Shown here: in pieces, positions 44,986 to 52,639 of the stretch | Layout of the letters: each line of letters opens with the position of its first letter | Position numbering within the stretch: the stretch's first letter is position 1 | Origin: Scopulibacillus darangshiensis | GTDB lineage: Bacteria; Bacillota; Bacilli; Bacillales; Sporolactobacillaceae | Direction: 5' to 3' | Length of the DNA: 64,000 nt | NCBI RefSeq assembly: GCF_004341035.1 | Contig: NZ_SLXK01000016.1 | Coordinates: 23,250-87,249 of the forward strand | Made by a program: the position numbers and the translations under genes | Notes under the pieces: generated by a model | What the model was told of the DNA's origin: nothing | The model's database searches: none | The model's input: the letters and a program-made list of their open reading frames with translations, nothing else

Positions 44986-46209
44986 TTACTTCTTCCTCCT
45001 CGCCCGTTCACGGCGGCGGGCATTTGTCAGCATAGCCTCAGCAATCGTCATTTTTTGCATTTCCGCTGTGCCCTCTTCAAACCAAAGAGAACGTGCATCC
45101 CTATAAAGCCGTTCAACTGGGCTGCCTACCGAGTAACCGATTCCTCCGAATAAAGATAATGCCCCGTCGGTGACTTCCCTGACCATCCGAATCGCATTGC
45201 CTTTTGCAAGGGACGCTTCGAGAGAAATATCTTCTCCCTTGTCAAATTTACGGGCAGCATCCAAACATAACAGCCGTGCGCCTTGAACAGCCATTTGCAT
45301 TTCCGCAAGCCTCATTTGAATGGCCTGACGGCTGGCAATGGCCTTGCCAAACGTTGTCCTTTTGCGGACAAATTGCAGCGTAGCATCAAGCGCTTCTTGT
45401 GCCAAACCGACTGCGCTTTGGGCAATGCATGCCCGGCTTTGATCCAGAAACCCGCGAACAGCAACACCGAAGCCTTCCCCAACGTCACCAAGCACGTCAT
45501 CTTCGGCGACTTCACAGTTTTCAAATGTGATGATGGCATGTGAACACCCTTTATCACCCATCATATGGGGCATCGGTTCCAAATTCATACCTTTCGTGCC
45601 GTTTGGAACCAGGAATGCGGTCAAACCGCCGCGGCCAGCCTCACCTTCCATTTTAGCAATCACAGTGATAACCGAAGCTTCCTCAGCGAACGTAATGAGA
45701 TGTTTGCGCCCGTTCAACATGTACTTACCGTTTTCATAGTTTGCTGTCGTTCTCAGATCGATGCCAGTTCCATTATCAGGCTCAGTTAAAGCAAAAGCAA
45801 CGAGAGCCCCTTCATCCACTAGTTTGGTAAGCCAATGCTCTTGCTGTGCCTTTGACCCTTGACCAACAGTACGCCAAATACTGTTGTAGGCGTGAAAAAT
45901 CATCCGAATCGATCCATGACAATGCGATATCTCCTCAAGAATCGGAAAATAAAGGGATAGCGGAAGGCCTTCGCCGCCTACCCACTTGGGCTGGGTCAGT
46001 TTATGAAATCCTAATTCACGGATCCTGTCCCATAAAGCATCAGGTATTCTCCCGGCGCGTTCGATCTGTTCCGCCCAATCCCCTGATTCTTCTTGGCGAA
46101 ATTGCAAGACGCGATTGCGGATTTGATTCGCTCGTTTAACAAGTTCAGAATCGATGGTCTGCCCGTTCAGTTGAATCGCATCTGGTTCAGAGGCATTTAA
46201 AATACTCAT
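44986..46209 (-). CDS. acyl-CoA dehydrogenase family flavoprotein, copy 2
   Basis: About 407 residues. FALTEPDNGTGIDLRT and KHLITFAEEASVI bind FAD; TTFGKAIASRQAIQMRLAEM, LFGGIGYSVGSPVERLYRD and LWFEEGTAEMQ complete the family pattern. ATG 46209 follows GGGGGA; a longer frame starts six codons earlier. The C-terminus is basic (RRRERARRKK) and its codons contain the ribosome site of the next gene. The resemblance to copy 1 suggests duplication and two successive ring reactions. Confidence 0.84.
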   Translation of the reverse strand: MSILNASEPDAIQLNGQTIDSELVKRANQIRNRVLQFRQEESGDWAEQIERAGRIPDALWDRIRELGFHKLTQPKWVGGEGLPLSLYFPILEEISHCHGSIRMIFHAYNSIWRTVGQGSKAQQEHWLTKLVDEGALVAFALTEPDNGTGIDLRTTANYENGKYMLNGRKHLITFAEEASVITVIAKMEGEAGRGGLTAFLVPNGTKGMNLEPMPHMMGDKGCSHAIITFENCEVAEDDVLGDVGEGFGVAVRGFLDQSRACIAQSAVGLAQEALDATLQFVRKRTTFGKAIASRQAIQMRLAEMQMAVQGARLLCLDAARKFDKGEDISLEASLAKGNAIRMVREVTDGALSLFGGIGYSVGSPVERLYRDARSLWFEEGTAEMQKMTIAEAMLTNARRRERARRKK

Positions 46210-46260
46210 TCCCAATCCCCCGTTCATGTTTTAGTCTCTCGCCTTGAAAGGCGGTTCTCC

Positions 46261-47898
46261 CTATGCTCCCTGACGAAACCGGTCACGCAAATCCCTATTT
46301 TTGATTTTTCCGGAATGGGTCATCGGCAGTTCGCTTAGGAATTCTAACCGATCAGGAAATTGGAACTTCGCCAGACCGTGTTCACTAAGAAAATGGCGCA
46401 ATTCAGGCAGGCCAAACCGCTCGGTACCTTCTTTTAACACAATACAAGCAACGGTTTGCTGACCGAGTGTCTCATGCGGAGCACCGACGACTGCGACTCT
46501 TTCCACAGCATCATGACCCGCAATGACGTCTTCCACACTCTTTGGATCAATTTTCGTGCCGCCGCGGTTTATTACATCGTCAGCCCGGGCAATAAAGCTG
46601 TATCGCCCATTTTCGTCCTGCCTCAACAAATCACCGGAATGGAACCAACCTTCATCATCCCACTGACGGTTTGCGGCTTTTTCATTTTTGTAGTAACCGG
46701 CACAGAAGTTTGGACCGCGCGACCATAATTCTCCCGGCTCGCCTTGCTTCACATCACAGCCTTCTTCATCGACCAAGCGAATCTCGATATCCTTAAGGCC
46801 AAAGCCAACCGTGCTGCTGACCGCGTCGATTGGGTCATCCGGCTGATTTGCCGTAGCCACAAAGCCTTCCGACCAGCCAAACATGCCGCCGACTTTAATG
46901 CCGCCGTCCGTTTGCAGCCTTTGAAGAACTGTGCTTGGAACGGGGGCTCCTGCATAGATAAACACCTTAACACTTGATGTATCGGATGATTTTAAATTGG
47001 GCGAATTAGCAATATGAATCACATGCGGCGGAGCACCTATGATGAAATTGGGCTTTTCGTTTTCAACCCATTTCAATGCGCGGTTTGCCGAAAAACGGTC
47101 AAGAAGCAGAATTCGGCCGCCGGTTGCGATCGTCATCATGACACCCGCAAGCATCCCGGTTTGGTGGCTGATCGGCGCAAGGTCAAGAACACCGCATCCA
47201 GGCTCATAACCAAAGTTATCTACTAAAGACCTTGACGACCAGAGATAATTGGCGTGCAGATGGACGATTCCTTTTGGCGACCCGGTTGTGCCTGATGTAA
47301 ACACCATGACAAATGCATCTAATGGTTTGGGTTTATTCTCATCAAGCAGTTCTTTTGAAAGCGTCTTTCCACTACGCCGCAATGATGTGAATGTCTTAAT
47401 ATCATTATTTTTGAGGGAATCGGTCCCTTGCAAAATAACGTGTGTTAATGACTTAATGTCCTTTTGAATGGCGATTGCCGCATCGTATAAAGGTTGTCCG
47501 CGATAATAATCTGCGACGATCCAAGCTTTGGCATCAACTTGCTTAAGGCTTTGAATCAGTGCCTCCCGTCCGAGATCGACTTGTAAAAATACACCAATCG
47601 CACCGATTCGCGCGGCTCCAAATATGGCAATGACATAGTCAAGTGTATTAGGCATCTGAAGAGCGACCGTATCACCTTTTCGGATACCCATTTCATATAG
47701 ATTGGCTGCAACCGATTCGACTTCTTCCCACATTTCCTTATAAGTGAGGCTTCGCTCTTCGTCCTTATGTACGACTTCAGGATAAAGCTTTGCATCACGC
47801 TCCAATACATCGACAAACGATTCATTCGTCCACATGCCTTTTTCAATGAATTGAAGGGCGCGTTCTTCTGTCAGTGTTTTTCCGCCAAATTCGAACAA
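46261..47898 (-). CDS. acyl-AMP ligase, copy 2
   Basis: 545 residues, ANL superfamily. VFTSGTTGSPKGIVHLHA is the P-loop, MFGWSEGFVATANQ the A5 region, FHSGDLLRQDENGRYSF and RADDVINRGGTKID the hinge, and MTHSGKIKNRDL the catalytic Lys. TTG 47898 follows GGGAGTG by eight bases. Directly downstream of the ACP gene (21 bases), so it may load that carrier protein rather than, or besides, CoA. Substrate inferred to be an alicyclic acid. Confidence 0.82.
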   Translation of the reverse strand: MFEFGGKTLTEERALQFIEKGMWTNESFVDVLERDAKLYPEVVHKDEERSLTYKEMWEEVESVAANLYEMGIRKGDTVALQMPNTLDYVIAIFGAARIGAIGVFLQVDLGREALIQSLKQVDAKAWIVADYYRGQPLYDAAIAIQKDIKSLTHVILQGTDSLKNNDIKTFTSLRRSGKTLSKELLDENKPKPLDAFVMVFTSGTTGSPKGIVHLHANYLWSSRSLVDNFGYEPGCGVLDLAPISHQTGMLAGVMMTIATGGRILLLDRFSANRALKWVENEKPNFIIGAPPHVIHIANSPNLKSSDTSSVKVFIYAGAPVPSTVLQRLQTDGGIKVGGMFGWSEGFVATANQPDDPIDAVSSTVGFGLKDIEIRLVDEEGCDVKQGEPGELWSRGPNFCAGYYKNEKAANRQWDDEGWFHSGDLLRQDENGRYSFIARADDVINRGGTKIDPKSVEDVIAGHDAVERVAVVGAPHETLGQQTVACIVLKEGTERFGLPELRHFLSEHGLAKFQFPDRLEFLSELPMTHSGKIKNRDLRDRFRQGA

Positions 47899-47919
47899 AT
47901 TCTTTCACTCCCTTATTAG

Positions 47920-48174
47920 TTAGGCCAAGCGATTTGATACATACTCGACAACGCCGGTGACGGTAGAAAGTTGACCAAAATCCGAATCCGGAATCTCGAT
48001 GTCAAATTCATCTTCGAACGCGATGGCAAGTTCGGTCAAGTCAAGTGAATCCGCACCAAGATCATCAACAAACAAGCTGCTTCCATTGACTTCTGACGGC
48101 TCGACTTGCAATTGGCTGCAAACGACACTGTTCACTCTTTCCTCAATTTGGTCTTTTGTTAATGTTGATGACAT
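47920..48174 (-). CDS. acyl carrier protein, pathway-specific
   Basis: 84 residues. GADSLDLTELAIAFEDEFDI is the phosphopantetheine attachment motif, with Ser in DSL. The frame opens at 48189, but ATG 48174 is seven bases from GGAGAG. It lies before the ligase gene. It is not in a fab context, so it is likely dedicated to this pathway. An internal promoter and a hairpin lie upstream. Confidence 0.9.
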   Translation of the reverse strand: MSSTLTKDQIEERVNSVVCSQLQVEPSEVNGSSLFVDDLGADSLDLTELAIAFEDEFDIEIPDSDFGQLSTVTGVVEYVSNRLA

Positions 48175-48197
48175 GTTATCGCTCTCCATTCGTTAAA

Positions 48198-48227
48198 ATA
48201 GTATGGTAATGTATATAAGATAGCCAA
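48198..48227 (-). promoter_or_regulatory. internal promoter before the ACP gene
   Basis: Minus strand TTGGCT, 18-base spacer, TACTAT. It could add transcription of the ACP and downstream genes. Confidence 0.5.
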
Positions 48228-48242
48228 TGCATGATGACAAAA

Positions 48243-48275
48243 ACACCACTGGCCGTATGTCATGCCAGATGGTGT
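48243..48275. other. hairpin between SDR and ACP genes
   Basis: ACACCA-CTGGC pairs with GCCAG-A-TGGTGT, one bulge and a 10-base loop. No T run follows, so it is more likely an RNA-processing or stability element than a terminator. Confidence 0.45.
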
Positions 48276-48399
48276 CTGAAGTATAGTCGTATTATTGGCT
48301 AGCTTTTCCATTTTTATAACCTAAAGTGGCAGTCACATATTAGGGAACATTTTACTCCTATTATGCTAATCGTTCAACTTTTCTGTTTGAAACACATCG

Positions 48400-49179
48400 C
48401 TAAGGGACGAGCAAGGTTATCCCGCCATCTAGGCGAAGGGTTTGTCCGCGCAGCATTTCCGCCTCTTTTGAACACAAAAATAACGCGGTATTGGCGATAT
48501 CATCTGGCGACACCATGCGATGGTAGGGCATTTTTTTCTCAATCGTCTTAAGCGTTTTATCCATTTCCGGAAAATGCCCTAATGCATCAGTCTTTACCGC
48601 CCCAGCTGAGATGGCATTAACGTTAATTTTGCGGGGAGCGAGTTCCACCGCAAAGTACCTAACCAGTGATTCTAAAGCAGCTTTACTTGCCCCTACCGTT
48701 GTGTAATAGGGGAATACATGATCCGAACCGAATGAAGAAAGCGCGAGCATTGCGCCACCTTCTTCAGGCATTAACTGTGCGGCTTGTTGGGCGCCAATGA
48801 GAAATGCGCGTGTATTAATGTTAACAGTCCAATCCCAGCCTTTAACATCGACTTCCATTGCCGAACGATTGCGTCCTGAAGCTGCATTATGTACAAAAAT
48901 ATCAAGACGGCCAAACTCCGCCCGTATTTTATCAAACATGCTGATGATCTTTTCCTCTTGAGCCATATTAGCGCGCACAATTAGAGCGCTTTGACCCAAA
49001 TCCTCAATCTCTTTCGCCACCTCTCTTGCTGCGTCACCATTTCGAAAATAATTGATGACCACATCGGCGCCTTCTTTTGCAAAACGCAAAGCTAGATGAC
49101 GGCCGATACCGCGTGAACTCCCTGTTACGCATACCACTTTTCCTTTATATCGTTTGTAACCGGCTTGGTCCACATGCAT
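48400..49179 (-). CDS. short-chain dehydrogenase, FabL-like enoyl reductase type
   Basis: 259 residues. TGSSRGIGRHLALRFAKEGA binds the cofactor. HNAASGRNRSAMEVDVKGWD and SSFGSDHVFPYYTTVGASKA, with Tyr and Lys in the YTTVGASK spacing, strongly resemble B. subtilis FabL (enoyl-ACP reductase III). The C-terminus has RGQTLRLDGG. First gene of the first unit; AGGAGG precedes ATG 49179. Its neighbour ACP suggests it may act on ACP- or CoA-bound ring enoyl substrates. Confidence 0.82.
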   Translation of the reverse strand: MHVDQAGYKRYKGKVVCVTGSSRGIGRHLALRFAKEGADVVINYFRNGDAAREVAKEIEDLGQSALIVRANMAQEEKIISMFDKIRAEFGRLDIFVHNAASGRNRSAMEVDVKGWDWTVNINTRAFLIGAQQAAQLMPEEGGAMLALSSFGSDHVFPYYTTVGASKAALESLVRYFAVELAPRKINVNAISAGAVKTDALGHFPEMDKTLKTIEKKMPYHRMVSPDDIANTALFLCSKEAEMLRGQTLRLDGGITLLVP

Positions 49180-49237
49180 CTACCTCCTAAAATATGTAGT
49201 TCCTAACCCATCCAATTCTAACCTCTTTTTTAATAAT

Positions 49238-49265
49238 TCTATATAGAAAACTTGGCGATTGGCAA
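49238..49265 (-). promoter_or_regulatory. promoter of the SDR-ACP-ligase unit
   Basis: Minus strand TTGCCA, 16-base spacer, TATAGA, about 60 bases upstream of the SDR start. Confidence 0.55.
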
Positions 49266-49391
49266 GCCAAAGTCGCAGACAGAGGTCAAGTTGCCCTTTG
49301 AGAGGAGTTATATATCATGGAAAATGTGTTACTTTTACAGAAATGATTTACCAAATGAACTGTGTGTTTTGTTTTTACCATTTTATTACTT

Positions 49392-49488
49392 ATGAACGGC
49401 ATTTCAACCTCTCTTTGGCCGTCTTTTGTTGTTCATCACCTCTATGAAAGACATTTCTTGCTTTTATTTACTGCTTTTCGTCTTTCAT
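49392..49488. repeat. twin related hairpins
   Basis: Unit 1 (49392-49436) starts ATGAACGGCATTTC and ends GTTCAT; unit 2 (49444-49488) starts ATGAAAGACATTTC and ends GTCTTTCAT, a 9-bp perfect stem. The units are imperfect direct repeats, and compensating changes keep their stems. Confidence 0.55.
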
Positions 49489-49567
49489 CACACCCACTCT
49501 ACGATGTTTTCCTATCATTTATTTTTTTTGATTTGCTCCTTCAGCCTTTCTTTAACCTGCTAATGGG

Positions 49568-49608
49568 AAAAAGCCATGTGAGTCCTTTAACTTGCCCACA
49601 TGGCTTTT
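49568..49608. terminator. terminator hairpin downstream of yrhK
   Basis: AAAAGCCATGTG/CACATGGCTTTT, a perfect 12-bp stem with T/A runs on both sides, able to work on either strand. Confidence 0.8.
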
Positions 49609-49700
49609 GATAGTATATATATTTATCTTAAAGAAAATCCACAGCAGCAATCTTAAATTTTCCGGATGGTTTCACATGAAAGTATAATCCATCTTTTTCT

Positions 49701-49994
49701 CTACCAAAAATGGCTGTTATTCATCAATTTATCTTTGACGTGCAATTTATGGGCAATGCGGATTGCGGGCCTGATCAGCATCTGGGCGCTGCCGATGACA
49801 AATAGCCAAGTACCTGCCTCAACCAAACTTTCATAAAAGAAAAAGAAGCTGCCGATCAAGAACCATGTTGCTATCATTACATCATTTAAAATATGAAACC
49901 ATTCATACCTTTGATGCACCTTAAACTGTCGTTTGGTTGAATCGTCAAGATGATCATACCCATTATCGCTTTGTAATCGGTCATTGCCTTTCAT
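49701..49994 (-). CDS. yrhK: YrhK family membrane protein
   Basis: 97 residues. FHILNDVMIATWFLIGSFFFF and WLFVIGSAQMLIRPAIRI are the two membrane segments of the YrhK domain, with the length of B. subtilis YrhK. ATG 49994 has a weak site upstream. Function unknown in the family. Confidence 0.78.
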   Translation of the reverse strand: MKGNDRLQSDNGYDHLDDSTKRQFKVHQRYEWFHILNDVMIATWFLIGSFFFFYESLVEAGTWLFVIGSAQMLIRPAIRIAHKLHVKDKLMNNSHFW

Positions 49995-50060
49995 ACCTAC
50001 TCACCCCTATTCTCCCTCATTATAAAACGTTAGAAGGAGATCATGCAAAAAGGGGTGGTT

Positions 50061-51074
50061 TTATATAAATCTTTGCAAGACTGTCCCTTTGCCGTCTTTT
50101 ACCTCGACCTCGGCATAAGCGCCATTAATGAAAGTGATTTGCGGGGGGACATGACCGCAATCAATGTCATAGATGATAGGGATGTTAAGTTCATCAAATA
50201 GGTCTTTGTAAACATCTACAACAGTGTAATTGTCAATAGGTTGATTGGCGTCACTTCGCCCAAACAGAATACCTGAACAGTTTTCAAACCAGCCAGCCAG
50301 CTTCATTTGGACGAGTGATCTGCGCAAATCGGTTGTCGACATCTCACAATTTTCAAAATACCATAAAATAGGTTCTCCATTAATTTTCTCTTTCCTAAAC
50401 TTTTCAACGTCCCCATAAGGCGTGCCAATCAGATGCCTGATAATATCTATGCAGCCGCCAAGTAAGCGGCCTTGCATGTTAACACTTTTGTCTCTGACCG
50501 ATTTCCAATATGTTGGTTTCGTTAAATGGTAAACACAAGGTGACGGATTATCATGCTGCCACTTTTCTTGATATTTTTCAGATGAATGCTGAATGATATA
50601 GTCACCGGATTTTGTTGACAGAACCGCTTTCCACATCGCAGTCGTTTCATCTGAATACTCGCCTCTCAAATCTATTAAATTTGTGCCATGAGCCGTAGCT
50701 ATCCCCGTTTTTAAAGTGATCGCGAAGAGCAACATACTAGTGTCCGAATAACCCAAGATCCACTTCTCTTTCATATTTTCAAAGTCTACACTAGACAGCA
50801 TCTCAATTAACAGCTCACCGCCCCAAGGAGGGATGATGAGGTCTATGTGGCTGTTCTGCACCATTTGATTAAACTCTTCAGCACGCTTTTTGGCAGGTGC
50901 TGATTTTGCCTTGTCTTGTGTCCAAACCGTATTGCCAGATATAACTGTGTAACCCTTCTCCTCCATGCGCCGGGACGACTCCTTCACAAGATCATGCAGC
51001 TCCTTCTCAACACCCGATGAAGGTGCCGTCACACCGATTGTCGCTTCGCTTTTCAAAAATGGATATGTAATCAT
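50061..51074 (-). CDS. S66 peptidase (LD-carboxypeptidase/MccF-like)
   Basis: 337 residues. IGVTAPSSG at the N-terminus; nucleophile Ser in LGYSDTSMLL; Glu in WYFENCEMS; His in DIDCGHVPPQ. These are the Ser-Glu-His triad of family S66, which covers LD-carboxypeptidases and the microcin C immunity protein MccF. It resembles B. subtilis YocD. A GGGGGG-type site precedes ATG 51074. Single gene. Peptidoglycan recycling or peptide-nucleotide detoxification are the options. Confidence 0.85.
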   Translation of the reverse strand: MITYPFLKSEATIGVTAPSSGVEKELHDLVKESSRRMEEKGYTVISGNTVWTQDKAKSAPAKKRAEEFNQMVQNSHIDLIIPPWGGELLIEMLSSVDFENMKEKWILGYSDTSMLLFAITLKTGIATAHGTNLIDLRGEYSDETTAMWKAVLSTKSGDYIIQHSSEKYQEKWQHDNPSPCVYHLTKPTYWKSVRDKSVNMQGRLLGGCIDIIRHLIGTPYGDVEKFRKEKINGEPILWYFENCEMSTTDLRRSLVQMKLAGWFENCSGILFGRSDANQPIDNYTVVDVYKDLFDELNIPIIYDIDCGHVPPQITFINGAYAEVEVKDGKGTVLQRFI

Positions 51075-51163
51075 GGATAACCCCCCTCTAAACGTTTAAA
51101 TAACTTTAACAAAACCCGTGTGGTTGGGCAAGAAAATTCAGGTAATTTTTTTGAATAGGATCC

Positions 51164-51192
51164 TTTACAAAACATGCGTTCGCATTTATAAT
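51164..51192 (+). promoter_or_regulatory. promoter of the coiled-coil gene with internal palindrome
   Basis: TTTACA, 17-base spacer, TATAAT. The spacer contains ATGCG-TT-CGCAT (51174-51185), a possible operator. Confidence 0.65.
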
Positions 51193-51232
51193 TAAGTAAA
51201 GACTTTAAATTCTATTAGAAGGAGTGTGACTA

Positions 51233-51835
51233 ATGGAGGAATTATTGCGCGGTTTTATCAAGGATTTTGAATCTTTCCATGGTGAATTTCATGATTTTCG
51301 AGACAACGTTAATGAAAGACTGGAAAAATTAGAGTCAGGAAATAAACAATTGACTAAGAGCCAAAAACGTATGCAATCCGATTACGAGAATTTAAATCAA
51401 AATCAACAGCGATTAGAATCCAGCTTTGAGCAGTTAAATCAAAATCAACAGCGTTTAGAATCCGGCTTTGAGCAATTAAATCAAAATCAACAGCGATTAG
51501 AATCCGGCTTTGAGCAGTTAAATCAAAATCACCAGCGATTAGAGTCCGGCTTTGAGCAATTAAATCAAAATCACCAGCGATTAGAATCCGGCTTTGAGCA
51601 ATTAAATCAAGGCCAGCAGCGTTTTGAAAAAGATATGGCCGGCGTGAAGGAAGATGTTAGGTTAATAAAGCATGATATGTCTATTATTTTGAGTGATGTC
51701 ACTTTTACACGAAAAGTCGCAGAAAAGACCGATCTCCGTCAACAGCAAATGGAAACGGACTTAGATCTCTTGTTCGAGAAAACAAATGCAAACGAACGGA
51801 CAACCAGAAGAATTGAAGCACGATTGAATGCATAA
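51233..51835 (+). CDS. coiled-coil protein with 14-residue repeats
   Basis: 200 residues. An acidic N-terminus (residues 1-45) is followed by five full and one partial copies of LNQNQQRLESGFEQ (about residues 54-137), then a helical C-terminus (VRLIKHDMSIILSDV, RRIEARLNA). The 14-residue period equals two heptads, so a long regular coiled coil is predicted. No signal peptide. ATG 51233 follows GAAGGAGTG. Family unknown; repeat number may vary between strains. Confidence 0.8.
   Translation: MEELLRGFIKDFESFHGEFHDFRDNVNERLEKLESGNKQLTKSQKRMQSDYENLNQNQQRLESSFEQLNQNQQRLESGFEQLNQNQQRLESGFEQLNQNHQRLESGFEQLNQNHQRLESGFEQLNQGQQRFEKDMAGVKEDVRLIKHDMSIILSDVTFTRKVAEKTDLRQQQMETDLDLLFEKTNANERTTRRIEARLNA
51392..51643 (+). 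repeat. 42-bp tandem repeats within the coiled-coil gene
   Basis: Six units start at 51392, 51434, 51476, 51518, 51560 and 51602. The first five are nearly identical, the last diverged. The unit length is a multiple of three, so gain or loss keeps the frame. Confidence 0.9.
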
Positions 51836-51842
51836 TGCTTTT

Positions 51843-52421
51843 TTAATTATTTCTTTCCCAAACATCAATCACTTCCTGAATCGCTTGTCTTACCTTTTTG
51901 TAGTCAAGCGTTTGCCAATACTTTAATATTGGAATAAGACTGCGATCTTCCGACATTCTGATTTTCTCGATTAATAAAAGAATCATACCCCTATTCCTAT
52001 CTTTTAATTGAGAAACATAATCATATTCTTCCCGTTCAGCAGCAGCCTTTAGCTCTTTAAATAATTCATCGGAATAAGTGTCCCTTTCTATCTCCCAGCC
52101 TTTATCGGTGTATATAAGGAGAGGCAGTCTGTAATCATAATCAGTAGTTAAATACCCACTCTTGATCATCCAATCAATTCTAGCCATCACATCTTCAAGC
52201 TTAAGAGATTTATAATACCCATAGACTGGCGATTGGTTTAGTTTTAATTCTAGGACCTTTTTTTCTTTAGATCCTTTTAAAACCTTGGCAAGAAGCCGCC
52301 TTCCTCCAGTCAATATCATTTCATCAGCACCGCGTAATATAGCCTTGATTTCGTTTTGAGGTAATTGTTTAATTCCTTTTGTGTCAAGCTGATACTGAAC
52401 TCTTTTAACCCGTTTTCCCAT
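51843..52421 (-). CDS. RQC-minor-1 family DNA-binding protein
   Basis: About 192 residues. MILTGGRRLLAKVLKGSKEKK and NQSPVYGYYKSLKLEDVMAR are the wording of RQC-minor-1 family proteins, a winged-helix relative of the RecQ C-terminal domain. DYDYRLPLLIYTDKGWEIE completes that region; a helical tail follows. ATG 52421 is eight bases after GGAG; GTG 52430 is the alternative. It converges with the coiled-coil gene. Role in DNA or RNA handling is inferred from the family. Confidence 0.72.
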   Translation of the reverse strand: MGKRVKRVQYQLDTKGIKQLPQNEIKAILRGADEMILTGGRRLLAKVLKGSKEKKVLELKLNQSPVYGYYKSLKLEDVMARIDWMIKSGYLTTDYDYRLPLLIYTDKGWEIERDTYSDELFKELKAAAEREEYDYVSQLKDRNRGMILLLIEKIRMSEDRSLIPILKYWQTLDYKKVRQAIQEVIDVWERNN

Positions 52422-52591
52422 TTCAGTCACTCCAATTAACTTTTGTCTATAGACTTCTTTATATCCAAAATTTTTTGATTATATGCCTTTCGTTAAGATT
52501 AAACCAATAAAATAAGTTGCTCGCAAATAGCTGACATTTAGTATAACTTGATTACGTCAATTCACCAAGTAATTCCTATTCCGTGAATAGC

Positions 52592-52632
52592 AAAAAAACA
52601 GCCCACCCTTAAACATCTTATAGAATGGGCTG
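52592..52632 (-). terminator. terminator of the sigma-54 operon
   Basis: Minus strand CAGCCCA/TGGGCTG stem with a 20-base loop and T7 after it, eight bases past the aldehyde dehydrogenase stop. Confidence 0.8.
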
Positions 52633-52639
52633 CAGGTAT

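Larger units (their letters stand above)
49266..49700. other. 435-base gap with twin hairpins and coding debris
   Basis: It holds two consecutive hairpin units at 49392-49488, a strong terminator at 49568-49608, and on the minus strand a 30-codon frame (49628-49720) reading FGREKDGLYFHVKPSGKFK that looks like the end of a lost gene. The rest is pyrimidine-rich on the plus strand with no convincing gene. Confidence 0.5.

Noticed and set aside
51392..51643. Regular direct repeats suggesting CRISPR
   Set aside because: The units are contiguous, without spacers, and in frame inside a coding sequence.
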